From: an uncultured Ruminococcus sp.
GTDB taxonomy: Bacteria; Bacillota; Clostridia; Oscillospirales; Ruminococcaceae
Assembly: GCA_937902395.1 (NCBI GenBank)
Contig: CALGTV010000123.1
Coordinates: forward strand, 1 to 33,315
Direction of reading: 5' to 3'
Length of the DNA stretch: 33,315 bases
Position 1 is the stretch's first letter. Each line of letters opens with the position of its first letter. This document shows, one piece after another, positions 24,083-32,325 of the stretch. The translations under genes were made by a program, and so were the position numbers. Under the pieces are notes generated by a model. That model ran no database searches. It was not told where the DNA came from and saw only the letters and a program-made list of their open reading frames with translations.

Positions 24083-24252
24083 TAAATGATCCAAATGTAC
24101 TTTTTGCCGATGAACCTACTGCTGCTCTGGGTCACGAAAATGCTTTTGCAGTAATGAAAATTCTCAAAGAATATTCAAAGGAAAACCTTGTATTTGTTAT
24201 CACACATGACCGTTCTATCCTCAGCGATGCAGACAGCATTATTGAAATGTAG
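24037..24252 (+). pseudogene. ABC transporter ATP-binding protein, C-terminal fragment
   Basis: In the +1 frame relative to the regulator fragment, the sequence reads LSGGQRQRAAIARAM (the ABC signature), then LFADEPTAAL (Walker B) and VITHDRS (H-loop), ending at TAG 24252. The Walker A half is missing. The homology begins at or just before 24037, right where the response-regulator homology ends (around AGCTTT, 24035-24040), so one deletion joined the two genes. The fragment is of the MacB/LolD type that partners FtsX-like permeases, and the permease gene follows after 38 bases. Confidence 0.85.
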
Positions 24253-24290
24253 GACGGAAATATAAGTGCTATAAAAGGCGGTGAGGAAGA

Positions 24291-25379
24291 ATGAATCCGC
24301 TTTCACAGCTGTACTTTATAAAAGAGAACAAATTAAGATGTATCCTCTTAATGTTTATGATTTTCCTGAGTTTCGGAGCATATCTCGGAGGCATTTATAT
24401 CTACACTCCGCAGGAAAACTGGGATTATCCATGCGAACTAAATGAAAAAATGGTTTGCCTATACGCCCAGAACAATGACAAAAATTATGAGAATTACTAC
24501 AACTTCATTGAAGAAATAAATAAGATTGATAATATTCATGTTATTGAACGTGGGTGGTATAATGAGATTGAACGTAAAACTGTAATGGGGTTTACGGACG
24601 GAAGTTTCTATATCACATTCCGTACAGTTGATGATTTCCGCTATTTCTGTGAATATAATGACATTGACTGTGATTTTACAAATATAAAGCCGAAAACAAT
24701 GGTAATGAATAAGCGTATGGCTGCTTTAAAAGGATATGAAATCGGAGATGTAGTCACTCCTGATGACCCAAACTATTTAGTTTATGATTTCACAATAGCT
24801 GCATTGACCGATGAACCCGGATATACGCAGTATTTCATTGGAGAAGAAACTGAAATAAACTGTAATGCTATGCTCTTTGGCGAGGGTATTTCTGCTCAGG
24901 AAGTCAGAAAGCAGGCAGAAGCTCTTGCAAAAAAATACCCTGTTAATTTTTTTAAATCTCAAAGAGAGCAAATGGAAGAAATGTACAATATTTTCAATAC
25001 GATATTTATGCTTGTAATCGTATTCCTTGCACTTATTCTTTCAGTAACGGTAAATGCTGCATTTGTGGGAATGTATCAACGCCGTGAATTTGAGTTTGCA
25101 GTTTACAGAGCCATTGGTATTCCGAAAAGTAAGCTTAAAAGAAAAATTGCAGGAGAGATTATCACTATGGATCTGATAGTACTTATTATCGGCGGAGTAA
25201 TATTCTTCCTCGGACTATACCTTTTCAATGAACTTGTTCTTAAACCTAACGGACTTTACCTTGTGTACTATGCACCATTAGCAATTATTGCCCTTATCCT
25301 GTGCAATATTATGACGGTAATTCCTCTGATAATCACACGAAGCAGAGTTCTTCTCAAAGCCAATGTATGCGATTACTGA
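24291..25379 (+). CDS. FtsX-like ABC transporter permease
   Basis: A 362-residue permease of the MacB/FtsX kind: one transmembrane helix near 17-37, an extracellular domain (about 40-230), then three helices near 236-257, 285-310 and 330-350. The cytoplasmic loop YQRREFEFAVYRAIGIPKSKL is the typical coupling region of FtsX-like permeases. GAGGAAGA lies directly before the ATG. The frame is intact, but its ATPase partner upstream has been reduced to a C-terminal scrap, so unless it uses another ATPase it is probably an orphan. A bidirectional terminator follows at once. Such transporters often export or sense peptide antibiotics. Confidence 0.85.
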   Translation: MNPLSQLYFIKENKLRCILLMFMIFLSFGAYLGGIYIYTPQENWDYPCELNEKMVCLYAQNNDKNYENYYNFIEEINKIDNIHVIERGWYNEIERKTVMGFTDGSFYITFRTVDDFRYFCEYNDIDCDFTNIKPKTMVMNKRMAALKGYEIGDVVTPDDPNYLVYDFTIAALTDEPGYTQYFIGEETEINCNAMLFGEGISAQEVRKQAEALAKKYPVNFFKSQREQMEEMYNIFNTIFMLVIVFLALILSVTVNAAFVGMYQRREFEFAVYRAIGIPKSKLKRKIAGEIITMDLIVLIIGGVIFFLGLYLFNELVLKPNGLYLVYYAPLAIIALILCNIMTVIPLIITRSRVLLKANVCDY

Positions 25380-25388
25380 TAATATGCG

Positions 25389-25420
25389 AAAAAGCGGTAT
25401 CTGAAAAGAGACCGCTTTTT
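25389..25420. terminator. Bidirectional terminator between two transporter units
   Basis: A perfect 10-bp stem AAAAAGCGGT/ACCGCTTTTT (25389-25398 with 25411-25420) lies between the convergent FtsX-like gene and the ABC-2-like permease gene. Its right end touches the stop codon of the latter. Confidence 0.88.
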
Positions 25421-27411
25421 TATAAAACTAACTCGCCGCTTATAAGATATATGCAGCTGAAAATATTTTCGTTGGAAATTAAAACAGACGGAACAGCAAG
25501 TATAAACAGCGAAATTCCCATAGCTGTTGTTGTATCCGAGGAAAATCGGCTTATTAATGTGCAAATAATTCCTATTAAACAAGCCGCCGATACTCTGACA
25601 GCAAAAAGCAGAATTAAATATTCAGATATGCTGATGTATGGCTTAAAGTCACGCATAAACATAAGGCTTTGCACAGGTACATCCAAATTATTATATCCAA
25701 GCAAATTTCCTATCTGCACAAACTGAATAAGATGAATTGAAATACATATAACTGTACATACAATACAGACAAGTCCTATTTTTGTCAATGTCAGCATTTT
25801 TCTGCCCCGATATATACAACGCTGTGTACTGAACATATTATTTTGCCTGTCATATGCAAAAACTCCAGATACAGCTCCTATAATGCCTATCAATATAAAT
25901 AATGATGCACGGTTTCTTGTTTGCTTGTCATGCTGAATAAGCAAATCATAGGAATATGGCTCTATAAGATTTACAGCATTTCCTGTTCGTGCAGTATATT
26001 CACAGCCGTCGCTGATATTTTCATATACAGGCATAAGCGAATCTATTTCTTCATTAATCTTTTCAAGTTTCAGATATAACCTGTCCAACGACTCCTGACT
26101 GTAAGTTTCACGACTTACCAAATCACGTATTTCGTCCTGAAGATTATACATTTTATCTTCAAGTATTATCAGTTCATTTTCTGCTTTCAAAAAAACTTCT
26201 TCTGTTATAACTCCTTTAAATCTATCATACCATAATTGTTCTTTTGGATTTATTTTGTATATATAATCATATTTCAAAGCGGACGATAATGCCAGTAAAA
26301 AAGCTGCTGTCGCAAATATCAGACCGCCCTGCTTAATAAGCAGTTTAAAGCTTTCCCAGCCAAAAAGTGTTTTCTGTAAGGAATTTTTTTCAAGCAGCTT
26401 TCTAATCTTTTCTGACATATTCCTTAAAAGATTCTTCTTTCCTACATACATTTTCCCGTGAATAAAATAACCTACAGACACAAGTGCAACGCACATACAG
26501 CAAATAAAAACAATATTGCAGTTTAATGCAGGAACAGCTTTTCCGAATACATTTATATTTCTGCATACAGAAAGAAATCCTTCACAGTTTATAAGTGCAA
26601 AAATGTTTATGTATTTTAATGAGTTAATCGTTGATACGGGTATTATAAGGCTGTAAAGCAGTAATTCTGCAATTGCAAATACCGCTGAAACTGTATATGA
26701 AAATCCGGTTCCGAAAACACTTATCAGAATAAAAAATGCAAGCGAACAAAGAAAACAAGCTATTACTTTAAGTGAAACCGATATAAAAATATATTCAGCT
26801 ATTGTTATACCGTAATGACATTGCATAAACTCAGGTAAAGACTGTATACTCCGTGAAAAGTCTATATCCCCCGATTGAATCAGCATAGCAAGTAAATTAC
26901 TGCCATACAGTATAACTCCTGCAATTACAGCGGAAACTGCCAGTATGCCCACACGCTGAAAATACAGCACTCCTCGCCCTTTAAGCGTACTCCTTACAAG
27001 ATTTACAGTACCTTTCCTGCGTTCCTGTAAAAATCTGATTGAAATTATCATAAGAAAGCTGAGCATTATAACATCGGAAAGCTTATATTGAAGAAAAAGT
27101 ACTATTCCACGATTATCTCCCGATTTTACTGTTATATCTTCAAGCTTTCCATACGCCAGAGCCGTTTTTTCTATGTTGTCAGCTGCAAAGCCGTCCTTAT
27201 ATATATTTAGCATTGACAGGTTTTCTTTGTTTTCCTTTGTATTTCTCAAAAATTCAGGGTAGTCTGAAATATAGCTTTCAAGCTCGTTCCCTGTAAGAGT
27301 AATATCCTTTTCAGTTGCAAAGGACATCATGAAAAGTCCGACATTTATTATAACAAGCGCTAAAAGCATGAAAACTGTTTTTCTGCCAAAAAGCCTTTTG
27401 AATTCACTCAT
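25420..27411 (-). CDS. ABC-2-like membrane permease
   Basis: A 663-residue integral membrane protein, the transport subunit of the ABC system encoded just upstream. It has two halves. The first has about six helices (12-30, 106-126, 152-176, 205-232, 235-258 and 298-318). The second starts near 350 with another helix, has a large external loop with a coiled-coil stretch (about 405-475), and ends with five or so more helices. Its ATG overlaps the stop of the ATPase gene by 4 bases (ATGA), indicating coupled translation. Residues 98-320 resemble the membrane part of the nearby histidine kinase, including the shared SRSIQS (186-191 here). The cargo is unknown; peptide export or resistance is plausible. 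Confidence 0.82.
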   Translation of the reverse strand: MSEFKRLFGRKTVFMLLALVIINVGLFMMSFATEKDITLTGNELESYISDYPEFLRNTKENKENLSMLNIYKDGFAADNIEKTALAYGKLEDITVKSGDNRGIVLFLQYKLSDVIMLSFLMIISIRFLQERRKGTVNLVRSTLKGRGVLYFQRVGILAVSAVIAGVILYGSNLLAMLIQSGDIDFSRSIQSLPEFMQCHYGITIAEYIFISVSLKVIACFLCSLAFFILISVFGTGFSYTVSAVFAIAELLLYSLIIPVSTINSLKYINIFALINCEGFLSVCRNINVFGKAVPALNCNIVFICCMCVALVSVGYFIHGKMYVGKKNLLRNMSEKIRKLLEKNSLQKTLFGWESFKLLIKQGGLIFATAAFLLALSSALKYDYIYKINPKEQLWYDRFKGVITEEVFLKAENELIILEDKMYNLQDEIRDLVSRETYSQESLDRLYLKLEKINEEIDSLMPVYENISDGCEYTARTGNAVNLIEPYSYDLLIQHDKQTRNRASLFILIGIIGAVSGVFAYDRQNNMFSTQRCIYRGRKMLTLTKIGLVCIVCTVICISIHLIQFVQIGNLLGYNNLDVPVQSLMFMRDFKPYISISEYLILLFAVRVSAACLIGIICTLISRFSSDTTTAMGISLFILAVPSVLISNENIFSCIYLISGELVL

Positions 27412-28277
27412 GCCCGTCCCTCCGCATAAAAAAGATATACGTCCTCAAGTGTTATGTTATCCACTCTTTCAAAGCAGTCAGGCAGGTTTTCCTCTGCGGC
27501 ACGAAATACAAAACCCTCACTTCTTCTGATAGTCTGACCTTTGCCGTATTTCTCTTTCATTTTGCTGACTTCCTCAAATGAACCGTAAAATTCTCCGACT
27601 TTTCCAGAAATTTCCTTTATAAGCTCTGTCGGAGAGGCAAATCTCAGAAGTTCACCCTTTTTCATGAGAATTACCTTTTCCGCAATACACTCAATATCGT
27701 CAACAACGTGAGTTGCAAGCAGTACCATTCTGTTGACGGATATTTCAGCGATGTGATTTCGAAGTCTTATTCTTTCTTCAGGGTCAAGACCTGATGTAGG
27801 CTCATCAAGAATAAGTATTTCAGGATTATCAAGCATTGCCGCCGCAAGGAGAACCCTCTGTCTCATTCCTCCGGAAAATGAGCCAAGATTTTTATGTGCA
27901 GCTTTATCAAGCCCCACAAGTGCAAGCAGTTCTCGGGTTTGCGTCTTACATTCCCTATGCTTCATTCCTTTCAGAGAACCTATGTATCTCATAAACTGTC
28001 CCGCTGAAAACTCCTCATACATTCCCTGTAGTTGCGGTGTATAACCGACTTTTTTTCGGAATTTTACACCAAGTGAAAGAATATCCTTATCATTATAAAG
28101 AATTTCACCTGATGTACGCTTTATATTGTCTGTAATCAGATTGAGAAAGGTTGATTTGCCTGCTCCATTAGCACCAAGTATACCATAAACTCCGCTGCCA
28201 AGTGAAAGTGAAATATTGTTTAACGCTGTGAAATCTCCATATTTTTTTGTCAGATTTTTTATTTCAAGCATACTCAT
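27408..28277 (-). CDS. ABC transporter ATP-binding protein
   Basis: A 289-residue ATPase that would power the downstream permease. Motifs are complete: Walker A GANGAGKS (35-42), Q-loop PQLQGMYEEF (81-90), signature SGGMRQR (135-141), Walker B ILILDEP (154-160), D-loop SGLDP and H-loop His190 (LLATH). The C-terminal 70 residues are the extra domain usual in CcmA/YhaQ-type exporter ATPases. Its start overlaps the lipoprotein stop by 4 bases, and its stop overlaps the permease start, so all three are translated as a chain. Confidence 0.95.
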   Translation of the reverse strand: MSMLEIKNLTKKYGDFTALNNISLSLGSGVYGILGANGAGKSTFLNLITDNIKRTSGEILYNDKDILSLGVKFRKKVGYTPQLQGMYEEFSAGQFMRYIGSLKGMKHRECKTQTRELLALVGLDKAAHKNLGSFSGGMRQRVLLAAAMLDNPEILILDEPTSGLDPEERIRLRNHIAEISVNRMVLLATHVVDDIECIAEKVILMKKGELLRFASPTELIKEISGKVGEFYGSFEEVSKMKEKYGKGQTIRRSEGFVFRAAEENLPDCFERVDNITLEDVYLFYAEGRA

Positions 28278-29521
28278 TCACCTTCTTCCGTCTGAAGTGA
28301 TTTCATTATAGGGTCTTCGTCCCAGTATTCGCTCCAGCTATTCTTTGTATATGCTTTTTTCCATTTGGCATTTCCGCTTAAAATATCATCAATATTACAA
28401 CAGTAAATCTCACTGCTCTCTGAACACATTTCATCTCCTGCAAGACTTACACTTATATAAAGCTTATTATCTGAAATATCAAAAATATCATTGCTGCTGT
28501 AAATGTAATTTTCAACAGGAGTATCGCTGAATTTTCCGAGCAATTCTCCCTCTTTGCTGAGTATCTTTATATCTTTATCTCCCCAGAAGAAAAATTTATC
28601 CTCATAATAAAGAATGTCACTGCGGGTTATCCTTTCCCCTGTATTAATTTCAATACCATTTGGCTCAAGGGTTTCAATATCATAGCCCTTTAATATAACA
28701 ACTTCGTTTTCACGGTTGAAATACTTATAATATACAGTTTTCTCGTCAAAGCAAGCTATCGTCAATGTACTGTTGTCCTCTGATATAACCCTTTCACTTT
28801 CGCCTGTTTTGATGTTATATCTGTAATTTTCTGGTGCGTCTCCACTTCCGGAAGATTCAACCACGTTATAAAAAACATAATCCCCACTACCTGCGTAAAC
28901 GCTGTATTCTGACGATTTTACAAAATCGTCATGACTGAATATCAGTTCGGTTTCGCCTGTCTGGATATTAACCTTGGCAAGTCCTGACTGAATAAAGTCA
29001 ATAGCTGTAGGACAACCTATAACATACGACACATAGACATATCCTTTGTGAATGATAAAGTTGATATGTAATCCCATACAAGGTTCATACTGCGGCGGCT
29101 TTTTTTCTTCCGCAATATCTGCTATCTTGTCAAGAGAAGAACCATCCGGCGCAGCTTTATAAAGCGTATAACCAACCGTTTCCTTAGTGCTGATTCCACC
29201 CACAAAGTAAATATAGCCGTTATACAAAACAGGTTCAGACACAATAAGGTTGTTGTAAGTCGCTGTGCAAGCTTCATTTCCGTCGTGCATACACTCAGGC
29301 TTTGCACAAAGGAAAATATCGTTTCCTGATGCTTTTTCAGTATAACGCAAAGATAAAGTCCTCGTCACATTGTAATAGTAACCGCTTTCCGTTTCCATTA
29401 CATTTCTGCAATAGGGAGTATCGGGCGGAAGCTTTGACGGTTCAGTTTTTACATCGCCTTTACTGCATCCGCAAAGTGCAATTGCCGACACAAGAATTAC
29501 TGCAAGTTTTCTGAATTTCAT
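28274..29521 (-). CDS. Lipoprotein, probable beta-propeller sensor or partner of the ABC system
   Basis: A 415-residue lipoprotein. The signal peptide MKFRKLAVILVSAIALCGC ends in a lipobox with the modified Cys at 19. The rest is made of repeated blades of the form (pattern) VLYNGYIYFVGG, HKGYVYVSYVIG and SDILYYEDKFFFWGD, which suggests a beta-propeller of the DUF5050-like type. A cysteine cluster, LCAKPECMHDGNEAC, lies near 71-85 and is common in such clostridial lipoproteins. AAGGAG lies 7 bases before the ATG. It is the first gene of the lipoprotein-ATPase-permease operon and probably acts outside the cell as a ligand-binding or sensing partner. Confidence 0.82.
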   Translation of the reverse strand: MKFRKLAVILVSAIALCGCSKGDVKTEPSKLPPDTPYCRNVMETESGYYYNVTRTLSLRYTEKASGNDIFLCAKPECMHDGNEACTATYNNLIVSEPVLYNGYIYFVGGISTKETVGYTLYKAAPDGSSLDKIADIAEEKKPPQYEPCMGLHINFIIHKGYVYVSYVIGCPTAIDFIQSGLAKVNIQTGETELIFSHDDFVKSSEYSVYAGSGDYVFYNVVESSGSGDAPENYRYNIKTGESERVISEDNSTLTIACFDEKTVYYKYFNRENEVVILKGYDIETLEPNGIEINTGERITRSDILYYEDKFFFWGDKDIKILSKEGELLGKFSDTPVENYIYSSNDIFDISDNKLYISVSLAGDEMCSESSEIYCCNIDDILSGNAKWKKAYTKNSWSEYWDEDPIMKSLQTEEGE

Positions 29522-29555
29522 AATTTTTCTCCTTCAAAAAGTTTACCATAGCATT

Positions 29556-29584
29556 ATTATAAACTGAAAATTACAAAAAAACAA
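29556..29584 (-). promoter_or_regulatory. Promoter of the lipoprotein-ABC operon
   Basis: On the minus strand, -35 TTGTTT (29579-29584), a 17-base spacer and perfect -10 TATAAT (29556-29561). The -35 is weak and lies next to phased direct repeats, as expected for an activated promoter. Confidence 0.72.
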
Positions 29585-29611
29585 CCACTTTTGCAGAAGT
29601 GGTCGTTTTTT
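29576..29611 (-). terminator. Terminator of the histidine kinase gene, overlapping the next promoter
   Basis: A 15-bp arm pair (29576-29590 with 29597-29611) with one position that is G-U on minus-strand RNA but mismatched on the plus strand. It ends in seven T residues on the minus strand. It lies just past the kinase stop and includes the -35 box of the lipoprotein promoter. Confidence 0.75.
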
Positions 29612-29625
29612 ACGCAGAAGCGGTC
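29593..29625 (-). promoter_or_regulatory. Two direct repeats with 21-bp period, candidate LytTR regulator site
   Basis: On the plus strand GCAGAAGTGGTC (29593-29604) and GCAGAAGCGGTC (29614-29625) differ at one base and are exactly 21 bases apart, two helix turns. They end just upstream of the -35 box of the lipoprotein operon and include the stop codon of the kinase. This is the geometry of AgrA/ComE-type LytTR operators; the regulator gene lies in the same cluster. Binding is inferred. Confidence 0.65.
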
Positions 29626-31414
29626 AATTTTTATTCAAATTCAGTAATATTGATAACTTGAATGTTTCATTTTCGAGATTTATATCAAGAGTTCCGTCAT
29701 ACTTTTCAGCAATACGCTTTATACTGTTAAGTCCTAATCCGTGATGTTTTTTATCCTGTTTCTGGGTGGAAAGGTCCTTATTTATATCCTTGTATTTATT
29801 TTCACAGAAGATACAAAGCATATCCATTTGGTTTCTGACAGTCAGAGTTGCTTTCCTATCCTCAGCGGCAAGCTTGCTGCAAGCCTCGCATACATTATCA
29901 AGTATATTTCCGAATATACTGCACAAGTCATATTCTGATATTCCTGTTTCTAACAGATTTACTGCAAGAGTAAAATCAAGTTCAATTCCGCTTTTTTTCA
30001 TTATGCCGATTTTTTTAAAAAGAAGTGCATCAAGTACAGGCACTCCTGTTTTCACGGGAAGTTTTGAACCTTCCATTTCAGAATTTATTTCTTTAAGATA
30101 CATTCGTGCGTCAGATATTTTTCCGTCATCTAAAAGCATTGCTATAGCTGTAAGATGATTTTTCATATCATGACGAATCATCTGCGTTTCACTATACTTA
30201 GTATTAATTTCATCATAGTATTTCTTTTCTGCCTGCTCCTTTGCAGTTATAAGTGTATTTTCAATTTCCTTTTTAGAAATTATAACTGCAATCAAAAGCA
30301 ATATTATGCACAGCACAGAAATAATCACAGAAGTATTTACATATTCGCCAAAAACAGATACATTTTTATATTTTCCAAATATATCCTCAGTTCTGAAAAG
30401 AGCTGTAAGACTGATTGGCGATTTCAAATAATGCAGCAGCAACTCCAATGCAACAGGTAAAACTATACAGATAACCTTAACTGTTTTCCTGTCTGTCAGC
30501 AAAATTTTCGTGCAGAAAAAATATACTATTATACACGCTGAAATCTTAAAAACAGTTCTTATAGCAACCATAGTTCCTACTGAAATTGCATAAGGACAGG
30601 AACGATATTCGGAAACAGACTGAATTGAACGGCTTAAATCTCCAAGTCCTGCACCTGAATTTATGATATAAACATTCGACAAATACATAGCTGAAATTCC
30701 AATTATTATCACTCCTGAAAATAACAATGCCCTGCTTTTTCCAGCTGTAAAATCATTCACATCAGTACGGCATTTAACCGAGTAAAACACAGCACATACA
30801 ATTGCCAATATAGCAGCAAGAATATCTGTAACCCTATCAGAAAAAAGCAAATTAACACCTATGTCAGGTTCAGCACTTATATTAATACTGTCAAAACCGT
30901 AATAATCATTTTTTGCCTTTACGGCTTGCTTTTTTACATTGTTATCAAAAATTCCGATACTGGAAATATTTGATATATTGGCATTAAGAGATGATATATA
31001 ATCAGAATAGCCGACTGAATAGTTGAGTCGTTCAATGCATAAATCAAGAATTTCCGCCTGCGTCTGTGCATAACTTTCTGTGATATTACGCTTACTTACG
31101 ACTTCCTCTGCATTTTTTCTGATAGGATTGTTTTCAGAATAAACTCGCAGTTTTTTACCATTCAGAATTTTTAGGGCATCAATATATTCCAAATAGAAGT
31201 TACGTTCATTCTGCAATTCTTCCATTGCTTGCAGATATTCGTTATAATCATAATCAGACAAAACTTCATTGACGCTGTTCAGCACACTTTTCCGTATTGA
31301 TACCGAGCCATACGACACATATTCCTGTGAACTGATATTGATATAGCCTATCAATGCATTTAAAGCGGCTATTATTAAAAAAACAAAACTGCCATAATAC
31401 TTATATTTGTTCAT
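29624..31414 (-). CDS. GHKL sensor histidine kinase with a permease-like membrane domain
   Basis: A 596-residue sensor kinase of the AgrC/GHKL group. The kinase core is clear: IRHDMKNHL with phospho-accepting H415, N box GNILDNVCEAC (502-512) and G box HGLGLNSI (558-565). The input part is unusually large: a first helix at 8-26, an extracellular domain to about 185, then about six helices to 380. This membrane part resembles the ABC permease encoded downstream (shared SRSIQS, here 261-266, and NVSVFGEYV against NINVFGKAV). Its ATG overlaps the regulator stop by 4 bases, so the two are co-translated. It probably senses a peptide or transporter state and phosphorylates the LytTR regulator. Confidence 0.92.
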   Translation of the reverse strand: MNKYKYYGSFVFLIIAALNALIGYINISSQEYVSYGSVSIRKSVLNSVNEVLSDYDYNEYLQAMEELQNERNFYLEYIDALKILNGKKLRVYSENNPIRKNAEEVVSKRNITESYAQTQAEILDLCIERLNYSVGYSDYISSLNANISNISSIGIFDNNVKKQAVKAKNDYYGFDSINISAEPDIGVNLLFSDRVTDILAAILAIVCAVFYSVKCRTDVNDFTAGKSRALLFSGVIIIGISAMYLSNVYIINSGAGLGDLSRSIQSVSEYRSCPYAISVGTMVAIRTVFKISACIIVYFFCTKILLTDRKTVKVICIVLPVALELLLHYLKSPISLTALFRTEDIFGKYKNVSVFGEYVNTSVIISVLCIILLLIAVIISKKEIENTLITAKEQAEKKYYDEINTKYSETQMIRHDMKNHLTAIAMLLDDGKISDARMYLKEINSEMEGSKLPVKTGVPVLDALLFKKIGIMKKSGIELDFTLAVNLLETGISEYDLCSIFGNILDNVCEACSKLAAEDRKATLTVRNQMDMLCIFCENKYKDINKDLSTQKQDKKHHGLGLNSIKRIAEKYDGTLDINLENETFKLSILLNLNKN

Positions 31415-32121
31415 TTCTCGCCGCCTTTCACAGCAGCCATTACAGCTGATAAAACCTGTTTTCGCTTTCTTCGGCTGAGAGGAAGTAATTTTTCATTGCA
31501 CATTAAAACATTATCACTTCCAATGCGTTTTATTTTTGTTACCATTACAAATACAGATTTATGAATTTCTACAAAATTGTCCTGCGGCAAAAGCTGATAA
31601 ACCTTGTTTACAGATAATGAAGTTCTGATAATGCTATTCATTGTAGAAATTGCTGTACCTCTGCCGTCAGATTCAATATACAAAATATCGTTACAGAGAA
31701 TTATTTCAGTTTCTCCGTTCAGAGTTGTAACAGTCAGGAACTTCGCTTTATTAACCTGCATAAACCTGTCAAGAACATCAGACAATCTGTCGTCAAGAGA
31801 AGATTTGATTATATAATCAAAAGCCGATACGGCATATCCCTCAACAGCTCTGTTTTCAAGTCCCGTCACAAAAATAATTGCAGCTTCTTTGTCAAACTCT
31901 CTTAACTGAGCCGCTACATTTACTCCGTCAGAAATTTCAAGCTGTATATCAAGAAAAATCAAATCATACTTTATTCCGCATTTATATTCGTCAATTAACG
32001 GAATACCGTCTGTAAATACGGAAATCTCAAGTATTTGATTATGCTTTTGAAAATAACCATTCAGCAAATCTAAAAGCTTATCTGAAAATATCTTTTCATC
32101 TTCACATATTGCAATTTTCAA
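31411..32121 (-). CDS. LytTR-family response regulator, TTG start
   Basis: A 236-residue AgrA-like regulator. The receiver domain (1-120) has E7/D8, the phosphorylated D58 in LIFLDIQ, VTG near 84-86 and a conserved Lys near 106. Residues 135-232 are a LytTR DNA-binding domain (LYIESDGRGTAI, FVEIHKSVFVMV, LPLSRRKRKQVL). The start is TTG at 32121 after AGGTGA; it gives MKIAICEDE, the normal N terminus. The gene is followed by its kinase with a 4-base overlap. Its probable targets are the direct repeats before the lipoprotein operon. Its own leader contains a 140-bp palindromic element. Confidence 0.93.
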   Translation of the reverse strand: MKIAICEDEKIFSDKLLDLLNGYFQKHNQILEISVFTDGIPLIDEYKCGIKYDLIFLDIQLEISDGVNVAAQLREFDKEAAIIFVTGLENRAVEGYAVSAFDYIIKSSLDDRLSDVLDRFMQVNKAKFLTVTTLNGETEIILCNDILYIESDGRGTAISTMNSIIRTSLSVNKVYQLLPQDNFVEIHKSVFVMVTKIKRIGSDNVLMCNEKLLPLSRRKRKQVLSAVMAAVKGGEK

Positions 32122-32151
32122 ATTATCACCTAATCATAATAAAAGTTTTTT

Positions 32152-32291
32152 ATACCAATTCCTAAAATGTTAGTAGACAAAGATGATGAGCAGAAATGCT
32201 GTATGTCAAGGCGGACGACGAAAGCATACTTTCGACGACATACTGCATTTCAGCCATTAGATTTGTCTATTGTTGATTTATGGATTGGTAT
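32152..32291. repeat. 140-bp palindromic element (MITE-like) in the regulator's leader
   Basis: Termini ATACCAAT (32152-32159) and ATTGGTAT (32284-32291) are perfect inverted repeats. Further in, TAGACAAA pairs with TTTGTCTA, GAAATGC-GTATGTC pairs with GACATAC-GCATTTC, and CGAAAG with CTTTCG closes the centre, so nearly the whole element folds on itself. It carries no gene. Size and structure fit a miniature inverted-repeat element; a clear target duplication is not seen (T/A-rich flanks). It lies between the promoter at 32294-32323 and the regulator, so it is transcribed as a long hairpin. Confidence 0.78.
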
Positions 32292-32293
32292 TA

Positions 32294-32323
32294 ATTATAA
32301 CATGACAAAGCTGTATATGTCAA
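32294..32323 (-). promoter_or_regulatory. Consensus promoter upstream of the response regulator
   Basis: On the minus strand, perfect -35 TTGACA (32318-32323) and perfect -10 TATAAT (32294-32299) with an 18-base spacer. It lies between the recombinase stop and the palindromic element; transcription would start near the right end of that element and read on into the regulator and kinase genes. Confidence 0.82.
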
Positions 32324-32325
32324 GC

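Noticed and set aside
25301..25726. 141-residue plus-strand frame
   Set aside because: It starts inside the FtsX-like gene, crosses the terminator and continues antisense to the permease.
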